Shown: positions 8,325-16,916, counted from the first letter of the stretch. The stretch is DNA of 64,000 nt from Mycolicibacterium moriokaense (GCF_010726085.1 NZ_AP022560.1:5828001-5892000); one strand, 5' to 3'. The notes: generated from the sequence alone by a model not told the origin. Numbers and translations: made by a program.

Positions 8325-8977
8325 GAGATCACCCGCCAGAAATCCAGGGCCGCGATCACACTTCCGCGCAGTGAACCGCTGACCTTGGATTGCCCACCCG
8401 TGCGCGGGCCGTAATCGACGTCGCGTTCGACGACGCGCCAGCCGGCCGCGGCCGCCCGCACGAGCAATTCGAGCGGATACCCCGACCTGCGGTCCTGCAC
8501 GCCGAGACCGAGTAGGGCCTCGCGGCGCGCCACCCGCATCGGTGCGATGTCGTGCACCGGCAGGCCGTGCCTGCGACGCAGCCGCCAGCACACGGCTGCC
8601 GTCCCGAGCCGGGCGTGCCATGGCCAGCGCAGTCCCTTGACCGGACGGCGGCGTCCGATTGCCATGTCCGCGCCGCGTTCGAGTTCGTCGGCCAGTTCCG
8701 GCAGGTCGCGGGGGTCCAGCGAGCCGTCGGCGTCGATGACCGCCACGATCGGCGTCGTCGCCGCGACCACCCCGGCGTGCACTGCGGCACCGTAGCCGGG
8801 CCGGGATTCGGTGACGACGTCCGCGCCGTGGCGGCGCGCCACCTCGGCGGTGTCGTCGCTGCTGTTGTTGTCGACGACCAGGGGCCGGTAACCCGCAGGC
8901 ATCGCCGCCAGCACCCCGGGCAGTGAGGCCGCCTCGTTGAGGCAGGGCAGCACCACCGTGACGGGAGAGCCGGGCAT
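8321..8977 (-). CDS. GT2-family glycosyltransferase, polyprenyl-phosphate sugar synthase type (Rv0539-like)
   Basis: A 218-residue soluble GT2 enzyme with the N-terminal VVLPCLNEA strand, nucleotide-binding VVDNNSSD, and the DxD metal motif DAD (residues 82-84). It resembles dolichol-phosphate mannose-type synthases and Rv0539, reported as the enzyme making the lipid-linked methylthioxylose donor. It lacks C-terminal membrane helices. It heads the GT2-TIGR04282-methyltransferase operon. The family and fold are clear. Assignment to the methylthioxylose pathway is inference from recalled similarity and neighbours. Confidence 0.8.
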   Translation of the reverse strand: MPGSPVTVVLPCLNEAASLPGVLAAMPAGYRPLVVDNNSSDDTAEVARRHGADVVTESRPGYGAAVHAGVVAATTPIVAVIDADGSLDPRDLPELADELERGADMAIGRRRPVKGLRWPWHARLGTAAVCWRLRRRHGLPVHDIAPMRVARREALLGLGVQDRRSGYPLELLVRAAAAGWRVVERDVDYGPRTGGQSKVSGSLRGSVIAALDFWRVIS

Positions 8978-9078
8978 GACCAGAGGCTAACCAGTCCGAC
9001 GGGCGCCCGACCGGATGATTCGTGACGAATCAGTGACATCCACGCAGGTAGTAGCCCATGCGCGACTAGCCTCGGGGT

Positions 9079-9759
9079 GTGACGCGGGTGCTGATCGCCG
9101 ACGACGACACCGTCGTGCGCGATGTCGTGCGCCGATATCTGGAGCGCGACGGCCTCGAGGTGTCGATCGCTCACGACGGCAAGGAGGCGTTGCGGCTGCT
9201 CGGCTCGCAGCGCATCGACGTCGCGGTGCTCGACGTGATGATGCCCGGCCAAGACGGCCTGACGCTGTGCCGCACCCTTCGGCAGCGCGGTGACTACTCG
9301 ATTCCGGTGATCCTGCTGACCGCGCTCGGCGAGGAGGACGACCGGATCGCGGGGTTGGAGGCCGGCGCCGACGACTATCTGACCAAGCCGTTCAGCCCAC
9401 GCGAGCTGGCGCTGCGGGTGCGCTCGGTGCTGCGCCGCGCGCCGACGCCGACGGGTCCGATGGCGCTCGACATCACCGTCGGCGATCTGACCGTGTCGAC
9501 GGCGGCGCGGTCGGTGACCGTTGCGGGAACGCCGGTTTCGCTGACCAACCGCGAATTCGACCTGCTGCTGTTCTTTTTGACCCACACCGACACGGTGTTC
9601 TCCCGCGAGGAACTGCTGAAGCAGGTGTGGCGCTGGGACTTCGGCGATCTGTCGACGGTGACGGTCCACGTGAAGCGGCTGCGCTCCAAGCTCGGCGCCG
9701 ACCATCGACTGCAGACGGTCTGGGGGCGCGGCTACCTGTGGAGCGGTAGTGCCCACTGA
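9079..9759 (+). CDS. OmpR/PhoB-family response regulator
   Basis: A 226-residue regulator. The receiver domain (1-120) has acidic pocket Asp8-9, phospho-acceptor Asp52 and Lys103; the winged-helix effector domain (about 130-226) has the TNREFDLL and [12 protein letters not shown] segments. GTG start. Its end overlaps the histidine kinase gene by 11 bases, so the two form a classical pair. The pair stands divergent to the GT2 operon with about 100 bases between, so it may control the envelope-sugar genes. Confidence 0.93.
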   Translation: MTRVLIADDDTVVRDVVRRYLERDGLEVSIAHDGKEALRLLGSQRIDVAVLDVMMPGQDGLTLCRTLRQRGDYSIPVILLTALGEEDDRIAGLEAGADDYLTKPFSPRELALRVRSVLRRAPTPTGPMALDITVGDLTVSTAARSVTVAGTPVSLTNREFDLLLFFLTHTDTVFSREELLKQVWRWDFGDLSTVTVHVKRLRSKLGADHRLQTVWGRGYLWSGSAH

Positions 9760-10774
9760 TCTGTGGGAGATCGCCGGGTGGGCGTTGGCCTGTTCGGTGC
9801 CGGTGGTGCTCGCCGGAGCGATCATCATCCGCTTGGCGAGGTCCTGGTCGCTGGCGGTCAGCATGGTTGCGCTGGTGCTGATCCCCGTGTTGGCGACGTT
9901 CACCGGTGTGCTCGGGGCCAGCGGGTTCATGATCACCGAGACGTTCGAGCGAACCGCCGTCGTGCTCGTCATCGTCGCGGTGGTCACGATACCCGCGGCG
10001 GTCATGCTGGCGCGGTATCAGGCCCGCCGCACCGTGTGGGAGCAGGAGATCCGCGACGCCGAGCGGGCCGCCGAGCAGTCTCGTCGGCGCCTGGTCGCGT
10101 TCGTGAGCCACGACCTGCGCACGCCGCTGGCCGGGATCCGCGCGGTGTCCGAGGCGATCGCCGACGGCGTGGTGCCTGAGTCCGAGGTGCAGGTACACGC
10201 TAAAACGATTGAGCAGGAATCGATTCGGCTCGCCGAGATGGTCGACGATCTGTTCGAGATGTCGAAGATCAACGCGGGCGCGGTGCAACCCGCATTCGAC
10301 AGGGTGGCTCTCGACGAGGTCGTCGACGACGTGCTGGCCGCACACCGCATCGCCGCCGAACGCGCAGGCGTACACCTGGTCGCCGAATTGCCGTCGCGGC
10401 CGGTGCGGGTAGTCGGCAGCGACCGGGCGCTGGTGCGGGTGCTGTCGAATTTGGTGGCGAATGCGATCGCGCACACTCCGGAGGGCGGCGAGGTGTCGTT
10501 GGCGGTCGGCGCCGACGAGAACGGCGCGTGGGCGCGGGTGGACGACACGGGGGTGGGCATCTCTGAGACGGATCTGCCGCGGGTCTTCGACGTCGCGTAT
10601 CGCGGGTCCAACGACCGGGTACCGCGAGCAGATTCGTCGCTGCCCAGTGGATCCGGGTTGGGCCTGGCCATTGCGGCGGGCCTGGTGCAGGCGCATCGCG
10701 GCACGCTGTCGGTGCACAACCTCGACACCGGCGCACGGTTCGAGGTGCGGTTACCGTTGGCGCCCGGCCATTAG
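9749..10774 (+). CDS. Membrane sensor histidine kinase
   Basis: A 341-residue kinase. Three hydrophobic helices (about 8-28, 35-58, 68-88) are joined by very short loops, followed by a coiled linker, HisKA with His121 in FVSHDLRTPL, and HATPase_c with NLVANAIAHT (N box), DDTGVGI (G1) and GSGLGLAI (G2). The sensing part is nearly all within the membrane, so it probably senses an envelope or membrane state rather than a soluble ligand. GTG start inside the response-regulator gene. A 13-base tandem repeat overlaps its stop. Confidence 0.92.
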   Translation: MPTDLWEIAGWALACSVPVVLAGAIIIRLARSWSLAVSMVALVLIPVLATFTGVLGASGFMITETFERTAVVLVIVAVVTIPAAVMLARYQARRTVWEQEIRDAERAAEQSRRRLVAFVSHDLRTPLAGIRAVSEAIADGVVPESEVQVHAKTIEQESIRLAEMVDDLFEMSKINAGAVQPAFDRVALDEVVDDVLAAHRIAAERAGVHLVAELPSRPVRVVGSDRALVRVLSNLVANAIAHTPEGGEVSLAVGADENGAWARVDDTGVGISETDLPRVFDVAYRGSNDRVPRADSSLPSGSGLGLAIAAGLVQAHRGTLSVHNLDTGARFEVRLPLAPGH

Positions 10775-10801
10775 GTCGAAGGCTTAGGGCGAAGGCTTAG
10801 G
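10771..10801. repeat. 13-bp tandem repeat overlapping the kinase stop
   Basis: Two copies of TTAGGKCGAAGGC (10771-10783 and 10784-10796) plus a partial third unit TTAGG. The first copy contains the TAG stop of the histidine kinase gene. It looks like a recent local duplication; a regulatory role is not evident. Confidence 0.75.
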
Positions 10802-10805
10802 TCAC

Positions 10806-10856
10806 GCGAAATAGCGTTCCCAGCTGCAGATACCGCGGATTGACGTGCTATTTCGC
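10806..10856. repeat. Intergenic inverted repeat with 10-bp arms
   Basis: GCGAAATAGC (10806-10815) and its exact complement GCTATTTCGC (10847-10856) are separated by 31 bases that include CAGCTG. It lies between two genes on the same strand and has no T-tract, so it is not a standard intrinsic terminator. It may be a dispersed mycobacterial intergenic palindrome. Confidence 0.65.
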
Positions 10857-10935
10857 CGCGTTTCGGGACGCCGCCCTAGTAATTGAGTGATCGTTCTAGT
10901 ATCGTCGCTAACCAGATGGCGAGAGGAGACCGACG

Positions 10936-11382
10936 ATGCCCACGAAGAGTGCCGACAAAGCGCGGCGGAAGTTCAAGTTCGAGCGAAGCCTGGGTCGCAT
11001 GGTGATGAACCCGGTGGTGACGGCGCTCGACCGGCTGGGGATCCGGTCGTCCCTGGTGGTCGAGGTCGAGACCATCGGCCGCAAATCGAACGAGCCGCGC
11101 CGGGTGCCGTTGGTCGGCCGTCTCGAAGGCAACGACCTGTGGGTCATCTCCCAGCACGGCCGCCGAGCCGGCTGGGCGTACAACGTCGCCGCCAACCCGA
11201 ACGTGCGGGTGCGGGTCAACAACGAGTGGCGCACCGGCACAGCCACTTTCGAGCCCGACGACGATGTCCGCGCCCGTGCCCGCACTTTCGGCGGCAGCGG
11301 CAGATTCCGCCAGTCGGCGACGGCGTTGACCATGCGCGCGATGGAGAGCGACCCGATCTCGGTGCGCATCGCGTTGTACTGA
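10936..11382 (+). CDS. Deazaflavin (F420)-dependent nitroreductase-family protein
   Basis: A 148-residue protein of the DUF385/Ddn family with the split-barrel signature TIGRKSNEPRRVPL, followed by GNDLWVISQHG and NPNVRVRVN. These actinobacterial enzymes use F420H2 to reduce quinones, nitro compounds or other electrophiles and are often membrane-associated through a basic N-terminus; here the start is rich in Lys and Arg. It is preceded by a good GAGAGGAGA ribosome-binding site. It stands alone. Confidence 0.87.
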   Translation: MPTKSADKARRKFKFERSLGRMVMNPVVTALDRLGIRSSLVVEVETIGRKSNEPRRVPLVGRLEGNDLWVISQHGRRAGWAYNVAANPNVRVRVNNEWRTGTATFEPDDDVRARARTFGGSGRFRQSATALTMRAMESDPISVRIALY

Positions 11383-11393
11383 CCGGCGCCTGT

Positions 11394-11407
11394 CCCCCGA
11401 TCGGGGG
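11394..11407. terminator. GC palindrome after the F420 reductase gene
   Basis: CCCCCGATCGGGGG is a perfect 14-bp palindrome 11 bases after the stop. It could fold as a 5-bp stem with a GATC loop and end transcription, but no T-tract follows. An operator for the downstream MFS gene is the alternative. Confidence 0.4.
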
Positions 11408-11464
11408 AACACACATTCCTACTTCGCCCGGGTGATCAGCGGACGGACGCGGGGCGGCTAAGAC

Positions 11465-11478
11465 GGGATCGTTATCCC
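11465..11478 (+). promoter_or_regulatory. Inverted repeat abutting the MFS start codon
   Basis: GGGAT-CGTT-ATCCC ends at the base before the ATG and takes the place of a Shine-Dalgarno sequence. As RNA it would form a 5-bp hairpin directly against the start codon; as DNA it is a small operator. Leaderless transcription is another explanation for the missing ribosome-binding site. Confidence 0.4.
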
Positions 11479-12717
11479 ATGACGATCACCACCGAGAGAC
11501 CGCGCGAAGTCGCCTCCCGGATCGCTGGAGGCCGGGGCCTGGTGGCCCTCCTGCTGTTGGTCATCCCACTGAGTCAGATCGGACTCGACATCTACGCGCC
11601 TGCGATGCCCGGGATGGGGACGGACCTCGGGGCGTCCGACGCGATGGTGCAGAACACAATGACCGCGTACACGCTCGGCATGAGCGCGGCGTTCATCCCG
11701 ATGGGGTTGCTCGCTGATGCGCTGGGCCGCAGGCGGGTGCTGCTCACCGGGGCCACGCTGGTCGCCCTGACGAGCGCCGCTTGCGCGCTGGCGGGCAGCA
11801 TCACGTTCCTGCTCGACATGCGGGTCATCCAGGGCGTGGCCGCGGGCACCTGCCTGTTGATGGCCTCGGTCATCGCCGCCGACTGCTTCCGTGGCGCCAA
11901 GCTGGTTTCGGTGCTCGCTGTGCTGGGCGCGGCATGGGGGACAGCGCCGGTCGTCGCACCCGCGATCGGCGGATTCATCGTGGAGCACGGCTCCTGGCGC
12001 CTGGTGTTCGCGGTCTTCGCCTTCGCCGTCGCGGTGGTCACGGTGATCATCGCCAAGGCGATGCCCGAGACGCTCGACAACGAGCGTCGCTCACCGGTGG
12101 ATCTGCGGGCGGCGACGCGGGTACTCGGCGAGGCGTTGCGGCACAAGGTCTTCGTCGGGTTCGTCGTGATGTTCGGTTTGATCGGCGCGGCACAGCTGGT
12201 GTTCGGCGTCGCCGGTCCGTTCCTGTTCCAGGACGGGCTCGGATTCTCGCCCGCAACATACGGCCTGATCGCGCTGAGCATCGGCGCAGCCAATCTGGTC
12301 GGTGAACTGGCGTGTAGCGCTCTGGCCCAACGCCTTACGACCCGCACGCTTGCCATCGGCGCCTGGAGCGTGATGATGCTCGGCGCGGTGACGCTCGTCG
12401 TCGCGGCCATGACAGTCGGCCTGAACGCCTGGATGATCGCGCTCGGCGCGGCGCTGGTGATGTGCGGAGTCGGCGTCCTGGACCCGCAGAGCAAGGGTCT
12501 GGCAATGGGCGTCTTCGACAAGAACATCGGCCTGGTCGGCGGACTGGTCAACACCTGCTGCTACCTGATCGTGAGTCTCGCCATGGCGCTGGTCGCGTAC
12601 CTGCCGGAGACGACCCAGGGGCCGCTCGGCTGGTTCTACGTCGCGGCCGGCCTGGCCTTCGTCTCGATCCTGCTGCTCACCCTCCGCGCGCAGGCTAATC
12701 GGGCAGCGAGTTGCTGA
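11479..12717 (+). CDS. MFS multidrug efflux transporter, Bcr/CflA type
   Basis: A 412-residue, 12-helix major facilitator. The first helix carries the Bcr/CflA feature IGLDIYAPAMP; motif A is in GLLADALGRRRVLL; motif C-like glycines occur in helix 5 (GAAWGTAPVVAPAIGG). It probably exports drugs or dipeptides by proton antiport. It has no clear ribosome-binding site, and a short inverted repeat sits directly at the start. Its last 23 bases overlap the convergent nitronate monooxygenase gene. Confidence 0.88.
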   Translation: MTITTERPREVASRIAGGRGLVALLLLVIPLSQIGLDIYAPAMPGMGTDLGASDAMVQNTMTAYTLGMSAAFIPMGLLADALGRRRVLLTGATLVALTSAACALAGSITFLLDMRVIQGVAAGTCLLMASVIAADCFRGAKLVSVLAVLGAAWGTAPVVAPAIGGFIVEHGSWRLVFAVFAFAVAVVTVIIAKAMPETLDNERRSPVDLRAATRVLGEALRHKVFVGFVVMFGLIGAAQLVFGVAGPFLFQDGLGFSPATYGLIALSIGAANLVGELACSALAQRLTTRTLAIGAWSVMMLGAVTLVVAAMTVGLNAWMIALGAALVMCGVGVLDPQSKGLAMGVFDKNIGLVGGLVNTCCYLIVSLAMALVAYLPETTQGPLGWFYVAAGLAFVSILLLTLRAQANRAASC

Positions 12718-13813
12718 GCCGCTCCGTCGCCGCCAGATAGTCCTCGATGAACTCGCGCACCACCTCTTTGGCGGGCTTGACCTTGTTCATCAATCCGACG
12801 CCCTGCCCGACGAAATAGGTCGCCAGCGCCTGAGCGCCCGGATGACCTTGCGCCGCAAGCACATCGACGCGACGGACCACCGGCTCGGCCAGCATCGACT
12901 GCAGCGGAAGCGGCAACGTCCTGTGGCCGCCCTCGTTCGGCTGCCATGCGTCGGTCCAGTCGGACTTCAGCTGCCGGGCCGGCTTACCGGTGCGACCCGT
13001 CGAGCGGATGGTGTCGCGCGACGTCGCCGCCAGGAACTTCTGCACGGTGTGCGGCGCCGTCTCCGCTTCCTCGGTCGTAAGCCACACCGAACCCGTCCAT
13101 GCGCCTGCGGCACCCATCGCCACCGCGGCCGCCATCTGCCGTCCCGTGACGATGCCGCCGGCGGCCAGCACCGGCACCGCATCCTCGATCGCGTCGATCA
13201 CCTCGGGGATCAGCACCATCGTCGTGACCTCGCCGCAGTGGCCGCCCGCCTCGGTGCCCTGCGCGACGATCAGGTCCACCCCCGCCGCGACCTGCTTCAG
13301 GGCGTGCTCCTTGGCGCCGACGAGGGCCGCGACGGGAACGCCGTGCTCCTTGCCCGCGTCGATCATGTAGTCCGGCGGCACACCCAACGCGTTGGCGATC
13401 AGGTTGATCGGATGGCTCATCGCCACGTCGAGCAGCTCCTTGCCGGTGTTGCCCGACAGCGACGCCCCGCCCGTGAACGGCTTGGCGTCGTCCTCGATGT
13501 CATGAGCCGCGAGAAGGTCGGAGACGAAGCGCCGATACTCGTCCGGAATGCGCGCGGCCAGGTCGGCCGAGGTCAGCTTCTCGCCCTTGCCCTCGTAGGT
13601 TGCGGGCACGATCAGGTCGACGCCGTAGGACTTGCCGCCGACGCTCTGGTCGATCCAGGTCAGTTCCTGGTCCAGCTGTTCCGGTGTGTAGGCCGTCCCG
13701 CCGAGGACCCCGAACCCTCCCGCGTTGGTCACCGCGGCGACGACGTCGCGGCAGTGGCTGAAGGCGAAGAGCGGGAAATCGATACCGAACTGCTCACAAA
13801 TGGCGGGTTTCAC
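12695..13813 (-). CDS. Nitronate monooxygenase (2-nitropropane dioxygenase) family flavoprotein
   Basis: A 372-residue FMN TIM-barrel enzyme. The N-terminal segment GGFGVLGG, the central IVAQGTEAGGHCG phosphate-binding loop and PVLAAGGIVTGRQM match nitronate monooxygenases; these are FMN-binding loops. Such enzymes detoxify alkyl nitronates such as propionate-3-nitronate, or act as enoyl reductase-like proteins. GTG start. The C-terminal half has a long insert (WTDAWQPNEGG) seen in actinobacterial members. It overlaps the convergent MFS gene by 23 bases. Confidence 0.85.
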   Translation of the reverse strand: MKPAICEQFGIDFPLFAFSHCRDVVAAVTNAGGFGVLGGTAYTPEQLDQELTWIDQSVGGKSYGVDLIVPATYEGKGEKLTSADLAARIPDEYRRFVSDLLAAHDIEDDAKPFTGGASLSGNTGKELLDVAMSHPINLIANALGVPPDYMIDAGKEHGVPVAALVGAKEHALKQVAAGVDLIVAQGTEAGGHCGEVTTMVLIPEVIDAIEDAVPVLAAGGIVTGRQMAAAVAMGAAGAWTGSVWLTTEEAETAPHTVQKFLAATSRDTIRSTGRTGKPARQLKSDWTDAWQPNEGGHRTLPLPLQSMLAEPVVRRVDVLAAQGHPGAQALATYFVGQGVGLMNKVKPAKEVVREFIEDYLAATERLSNSLPD

Positions 13814-13935
13814 GCCACCAGTATTACTAGGTCATACCTGTCGACGACAGGAACCCCTGAATCTCGCCGATCATCTGCCTGCCGTCAAACAACTGCGGGT
13901 CGTTGGCCGCGCGACCAGTACCGTCGCGCGTCGCA

Positions 13936-14967
13936 TCATGCCCGCAACGGGGTGAAAGCGAACTCGCGCAACCCGTCGCGCGGGTCGACGGCAGCGCGGA
14001 AGCCCAGCACCTCGGCGGCGCGGGCGGGGTCGGCGACGATGTGGCGGACGTCGCCACTGCGGTACTGGCCGGTGACGACGGGCGCCTCCGCGCCGCGGGC
14101 GTCGCACAGCTCCGTCGCCACTTCCATGATCGAGATCGGGTGACCGGAACAGACGTTGAAAGCGTCGAATCCGTCGTGCTCCGACTCGACGGCAGCGACG
14201 TTCGCCGCCGCGACGTCGTCGACGTGCACGAAGTCACGCATCTGGCCGCCGTCCTCGAAAACCCGTGGCACATCGCCTGATTCGAGCTCCGATCGGAAGA
14301 TCGCCGCGACCCCCGAATACGGGGTGTTACGCGGCATATGCGGGCCGTACACATTGTGATAGCGCAGTGCGGTCACCGAGGCGCCGGTCGCTTCTATCCA
14401 CGCCGAGGCGTAGTGCTCCTGCGCCGTCTTACTCGCCGCGTACAGGCTGCGCGGCCGCAGCGGCGTGTCCTCCCCCACCAGCTGCCAGGACACGGGGGCT
14501 CCGCAGATCGGGCAACGGTGCTCGAACACACCGGCGTCGAGATCGGCCCGCGAGCGCGGCAACGGTTCGATCGGGCCATGTTCGGCGCAGTCGTATCGGC
14601 CCTGGCCGTAGACCACCATCGATGACGCCAGCACCAGTCGGCGGCAGTCCGCGGTGAACATCTCGGCAAGCAGCACCGCGGTGCCGTAGTCGTTGTGACT
14701 GCCGTAGGACGGCGCATCGGCCGCGTTCACCCCGGCGCCGACCACCGCGGCCTGGTGACAGACAACGTCGACACCGTCGAGCAGCGGTGCCAGCGCCGCA
14801 CCATCGCGGATGTCAAGCACCTGACAGTCTGGCGGCGGCTGTGCGCCCGGGCCGTGCGCGGCGGGGAGCATCAGGTCGACGGCGACGACGTCGTGTCCCG
14901 CGTCGCGCAGTGCGGCACCGACCCGGGTTCCGATGAAGCCGGCCGCACCCGTCAGCAGAACTCTCAC
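13936..14967 (-). CDS. galE3: NAD-dependent sugar epimerase/dehydratase (GalE3-like)
   Basis: A 343-residue extended SDR. It has a Rossmann TGAAGFIG (residues 6-13), DIRDGAAL strand, the ASSMVVYG active-site Ser/Thr strand and catalytic YAASK. An insert carries a CPIC cysteine pair before the active-site Tyr, perhaps a metal knuckle. The GTG at 14967 overlaps the phosphorylase stop as GTGA. The pairing with methylthioadenosine phosphorylase matches Rv0535-Rv0536. An epimerisation converting a methylthio-ribose derivative to the xylo form is a reasonable but unproven role. Confidence 0.85.
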   Translation of the reverse strand: MRVLLTGAAGFIGTRVGAALRDAGHDVVAVDLMLPAAHGPGAQPPPDCQVLDIRDGAALAPLLDGVDVVCHQAAVVGAGVNAADAPSYGSHNDYGTAVLLAEMFTADCRRLVLASSMVVYGQGRYDCAEHGPIEPLPRSRADLDAGVFEHRCPICGAPVSWQLVGEDTPLRPRSLYAASKTAQEHYASAWIEATGASVTALRYHNVYGPHMPRNTPYSGVAAIFRSELESGDVPRVFEDGGQMRDFVHVDDVAAANVAAVESEHDGFDAFNVCSGHPISIMEVATELCDARGAEAPVVTGQYRSGDVRHIVADPARAAEVLGFRAAVDPRDGLREFAFTPLRA

Positions 14968-15749
14968 GGCAGGTCGAAGGGAAGCTCGACGCCCTCGTGC
15001 GGCAGGCAGTGGGTACAGGTCCGTTGGGGGGCGGCGCTCGCGGCGTTCTCGATGGCCTCGTGCACGAGCTTCTTGAGCGGCACCAGGTTGCGTTGGAACT
15101 CGGCGAACACGTCGACGGCCCGCACGGCGCTTCCGCTGTCCACGCCCGCATCGACATCCGTCACCAAAGCGATGGCCGCATAACATATTTCGAGTTCGCG
15201 AGCCAGGACCGCCTCGGGGTATCCGGTCATGTTGACCAGGGTGAACCCCTGGCTCGCGAACCATTGACTCTCGGCGCGGGTGGAGAACCGCGGCCCCTGG
15301 ATCACCACCATCGTGCCGCCGTCCACGACGCCGGGCAGGCCGGCGACAGCCGCGCGCAGCGACGGGCAGTACGGGTCGGCGAATCCAACATGGATGCCGC
15401 CCGATTCAAAGTAGGTGTCCTCGCGGCCGCTGGTGCGGTCGACGAGCTGATCAGGCACCACGATCGCGCCAGGCCCGAGTTCGGGGGTCAGGCTGCCGAC
15501 CGCGCAGGGGCCGAAGACCCGCCGGACCCCGAGCGCGCGCAGCGCCCACATGTTCGCCCGGTAGGGCACGGTGTGCGGCGAGAACTCGTGTGCGACACCG
15601 TGACGTGGAAGAAACGCCACCTCGTGACCGCCGATGGTGCCGATGGTGATCTGAGCGCTCGGCGCGCCGTACGGGGTGTCCAGGCTGATGCTGCGGGCGT
15701 CGGACCCGAAGAAGGTGTAGAACCCGCTGCCGCCGATGACTCCGAGCAA
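14964..15749 (-). CDS. mtnP: S-methyl-5'-thioadenosine phosphorylase
   Basis: A 261-residue trimeric-type purine nucleoside phosphorylase. Phosphate-binding GGSGFY (residues 6-11), FLPRHG, the base/ribose loop NMTGYPEA, and GPRFSTRAE are clear. It cleaves 5'-methylthioadenosine, the by-product of polyamine-type reactions, to adenine and 5-methylthioribose-1-phosphate. The start is TTG at 15749, six bases after the preceding small gene. In mycobacteria methylthioribose-1-phosphate is the likely precursor of the methylthioxylose cap. It is translationally coupled to the epimerase gene downstream. Confidence 0.92.
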   Translation of the reverse strand: MLGVIGGSGFYTFFGSDARSISLDTPYGAPSAQITIGTIGGHEVAFLPRHGVAHEFSPHTVPYRANMWALRALGVRRVFGPCAVGSLTPELGPGAIVVPDQLVDRTSGREDTYFESGGIHVGFADPYCPSLRAAVAGLPGVVDGGTMVVIQGPRFSTRAESQWFASQGFTLVNMTGYPEAVLARELEICYAAIALVTDVDAGVDSGSAVRAVDVFAEFQRNLVPLKKLVHEAIENAASAAPQRTCTHCLPHEGVELPFDLP

Positions 15750-15755
15750 GGCCCG

Positions 15756-15974
15756 CTACTCGTCCGGCGTTTCGTCCTCGATCGCCTGCGACGCGCGCCG
15801 AGCCCCGTCCCGGATCTCGAACACGTCGGTCGCGAAACCGCCGATGGCGTTGGCGACGTCCTTGACGGCGGTGGTGATGATCGAGGCCACCTCGCCGACG
15901 GTCGACGCGCCGGACTCGACGATCTCCTGTACGGCGTCCTTGCGGATCTCCGTCTTGCTGAGTCGGTCCTCCAT
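15756..15974 (-). CDS. Small conserved hypothetical protein (72 aa)
   Basis: A 72-residue acidic helical protein without signal peptide or membrane helix and with a central amphipathic helix ([16 protein letters not shown]) and an acidic tail. I do not recognise a named family. It starts with ATG at 15974 and ends six bases before the phosphorylase start, so it leads that operon. Codon use matches its neighbours, supporting a real gene. Confidence 0.65.
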   Translation of the reverse strand: MEDRLSKTEIRKDAVQEIVESGASTVGEVASIITTAVKDVANAIGGFATDVFEIRDGARRASQAIEDETPDE

Positions 15975-16045
15975 GCGCTCAGTCTGCCACGGGAAGCGGT
16001 AGTGGTCGTGGGGAGCAAATCAACCACCGTGCAAGACTTGCGCTC

Positions 16046-16915
16046 GTGGCCAGTTTCGCGCAGTGGGTGGAGGGCGCTCGGCCCAGGACGTTGCCCAACG
16101 CGATCGCGCCGGTCATCGCGGGCACCGGTGCGGCGGGTTGGCTGCACGGGGCGTGCTGGTGGCGAGCGCTGCTGGCGATGGTCGTGGCGGTCGCGATGAT
16201 CATCGGCGTCAACTACGCCAACGACTACTCGGACGGGATCCGTGGCACCGACGACGTGCGGGCGGGACCGCTGAGGCTGGTGGGGTCCAAGGTGGCGTCG
16301 CCGCGGTCGGTGCTGACCGCCGCGGTCATCAGCCTGGGAATCGCAGCGGTCGCCGGCCTCGTGCTGGCGTGGTTCAGCGCGCCGTGGCTGATCCTCGTCG
16401 GCGCACTGTGCATCGCAGGGGCTTGGCTCTACACGGGCGGTTCGAAGCCGTACGGGTACCTGGGGCTGGGCGAGGTCGCGGTGTTCGTGTTCTTCGGCCT
16501 CGTCGCGGTGCTCGGCACGCAGTACACGCAGGCGCTGCGGATCGACTGGGTGGGCGTCGCGACGGCGGTTGCGATGGGCTCCATGTCGTCGGCGGTGCTG
16601 GTGGCAAACAACCTGCGAGATATCCCGACTGACAAGGAGTCTGGGAAGATCACGCTGGCTGTCCGACTCGGCGACCCGCGCACCCGGCTGCTGTATCAGG
16701 GGCTGCTGGCGGTCGCGTTCGTCGTGACGTTGGTGCTGATGCTCGCGACGCCGTGGGCCGCGGTCGGGCTGGTGGCGCTGCCGCTGGCTTTGCGCGCGGC
16801 GGGTCCGGCGCGAAAAGGGCTCGGCGGCAAGGAATTGATCCCCGTCCTCCGCGACACCGGGCTGACGATGTTGGTGTGGTCGGTCGCCGTCGCCGCAGCG
16901 CTGTTTTTTGGGTGA
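16046..16915 (+). CDS. menA: 1,4-dihydroxy-2-naphthoate polyprenyltransferase
   Basis: A 289-residue UbiA-family membrane enzyme that attaches a polyprenyl chain to dihydroxynaphthoate in menaquinone synthesis. About eight helices are seen. The first Asp-rich site is in NYANDYSDG (about residues 55-63); the second in [17 protein letters not shown] start. It is the expected neighbour of the phosphorylase (Rv0534c in M. tuberculosis), transcribed divergently here. A palindromic repeat follows its stop at the junction with the convergent DUF1214 gene. Confidence 0.95.
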   Translation: MASFAQWVEGARPRTLPNAIAPVIAGTGAAGWLHGACWWRALLAMVVAVAMIIGVNYANDYSDGIRGTDDVRAGPLRLVGSKVASPRSVLTAAVISLGIAAVAGLVLAWFSAPWLILVGALCIAGAWLYTGGSKPYGYLGLGEVAVFVFFGLVAVLGTQYTQALRIDWVGVATAVAMGSMSSAVLVANNLRDIPTDKESGKITLAVRLGDPRTRLLYQGLLAVAFVVTLVLMLATPWAAVGLVALPLALRAAGPARKGLGGKELIPVLRDTGLTMLVWSVAVAAALFFG

Positions 16916-16916
16916 G

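Noticed and set aside
12842..14143. 433-codon plus-strand open frame
   Set aside because: Antisense of the nitronate monooxygenase and GalE3 genes, which have clear motifs.
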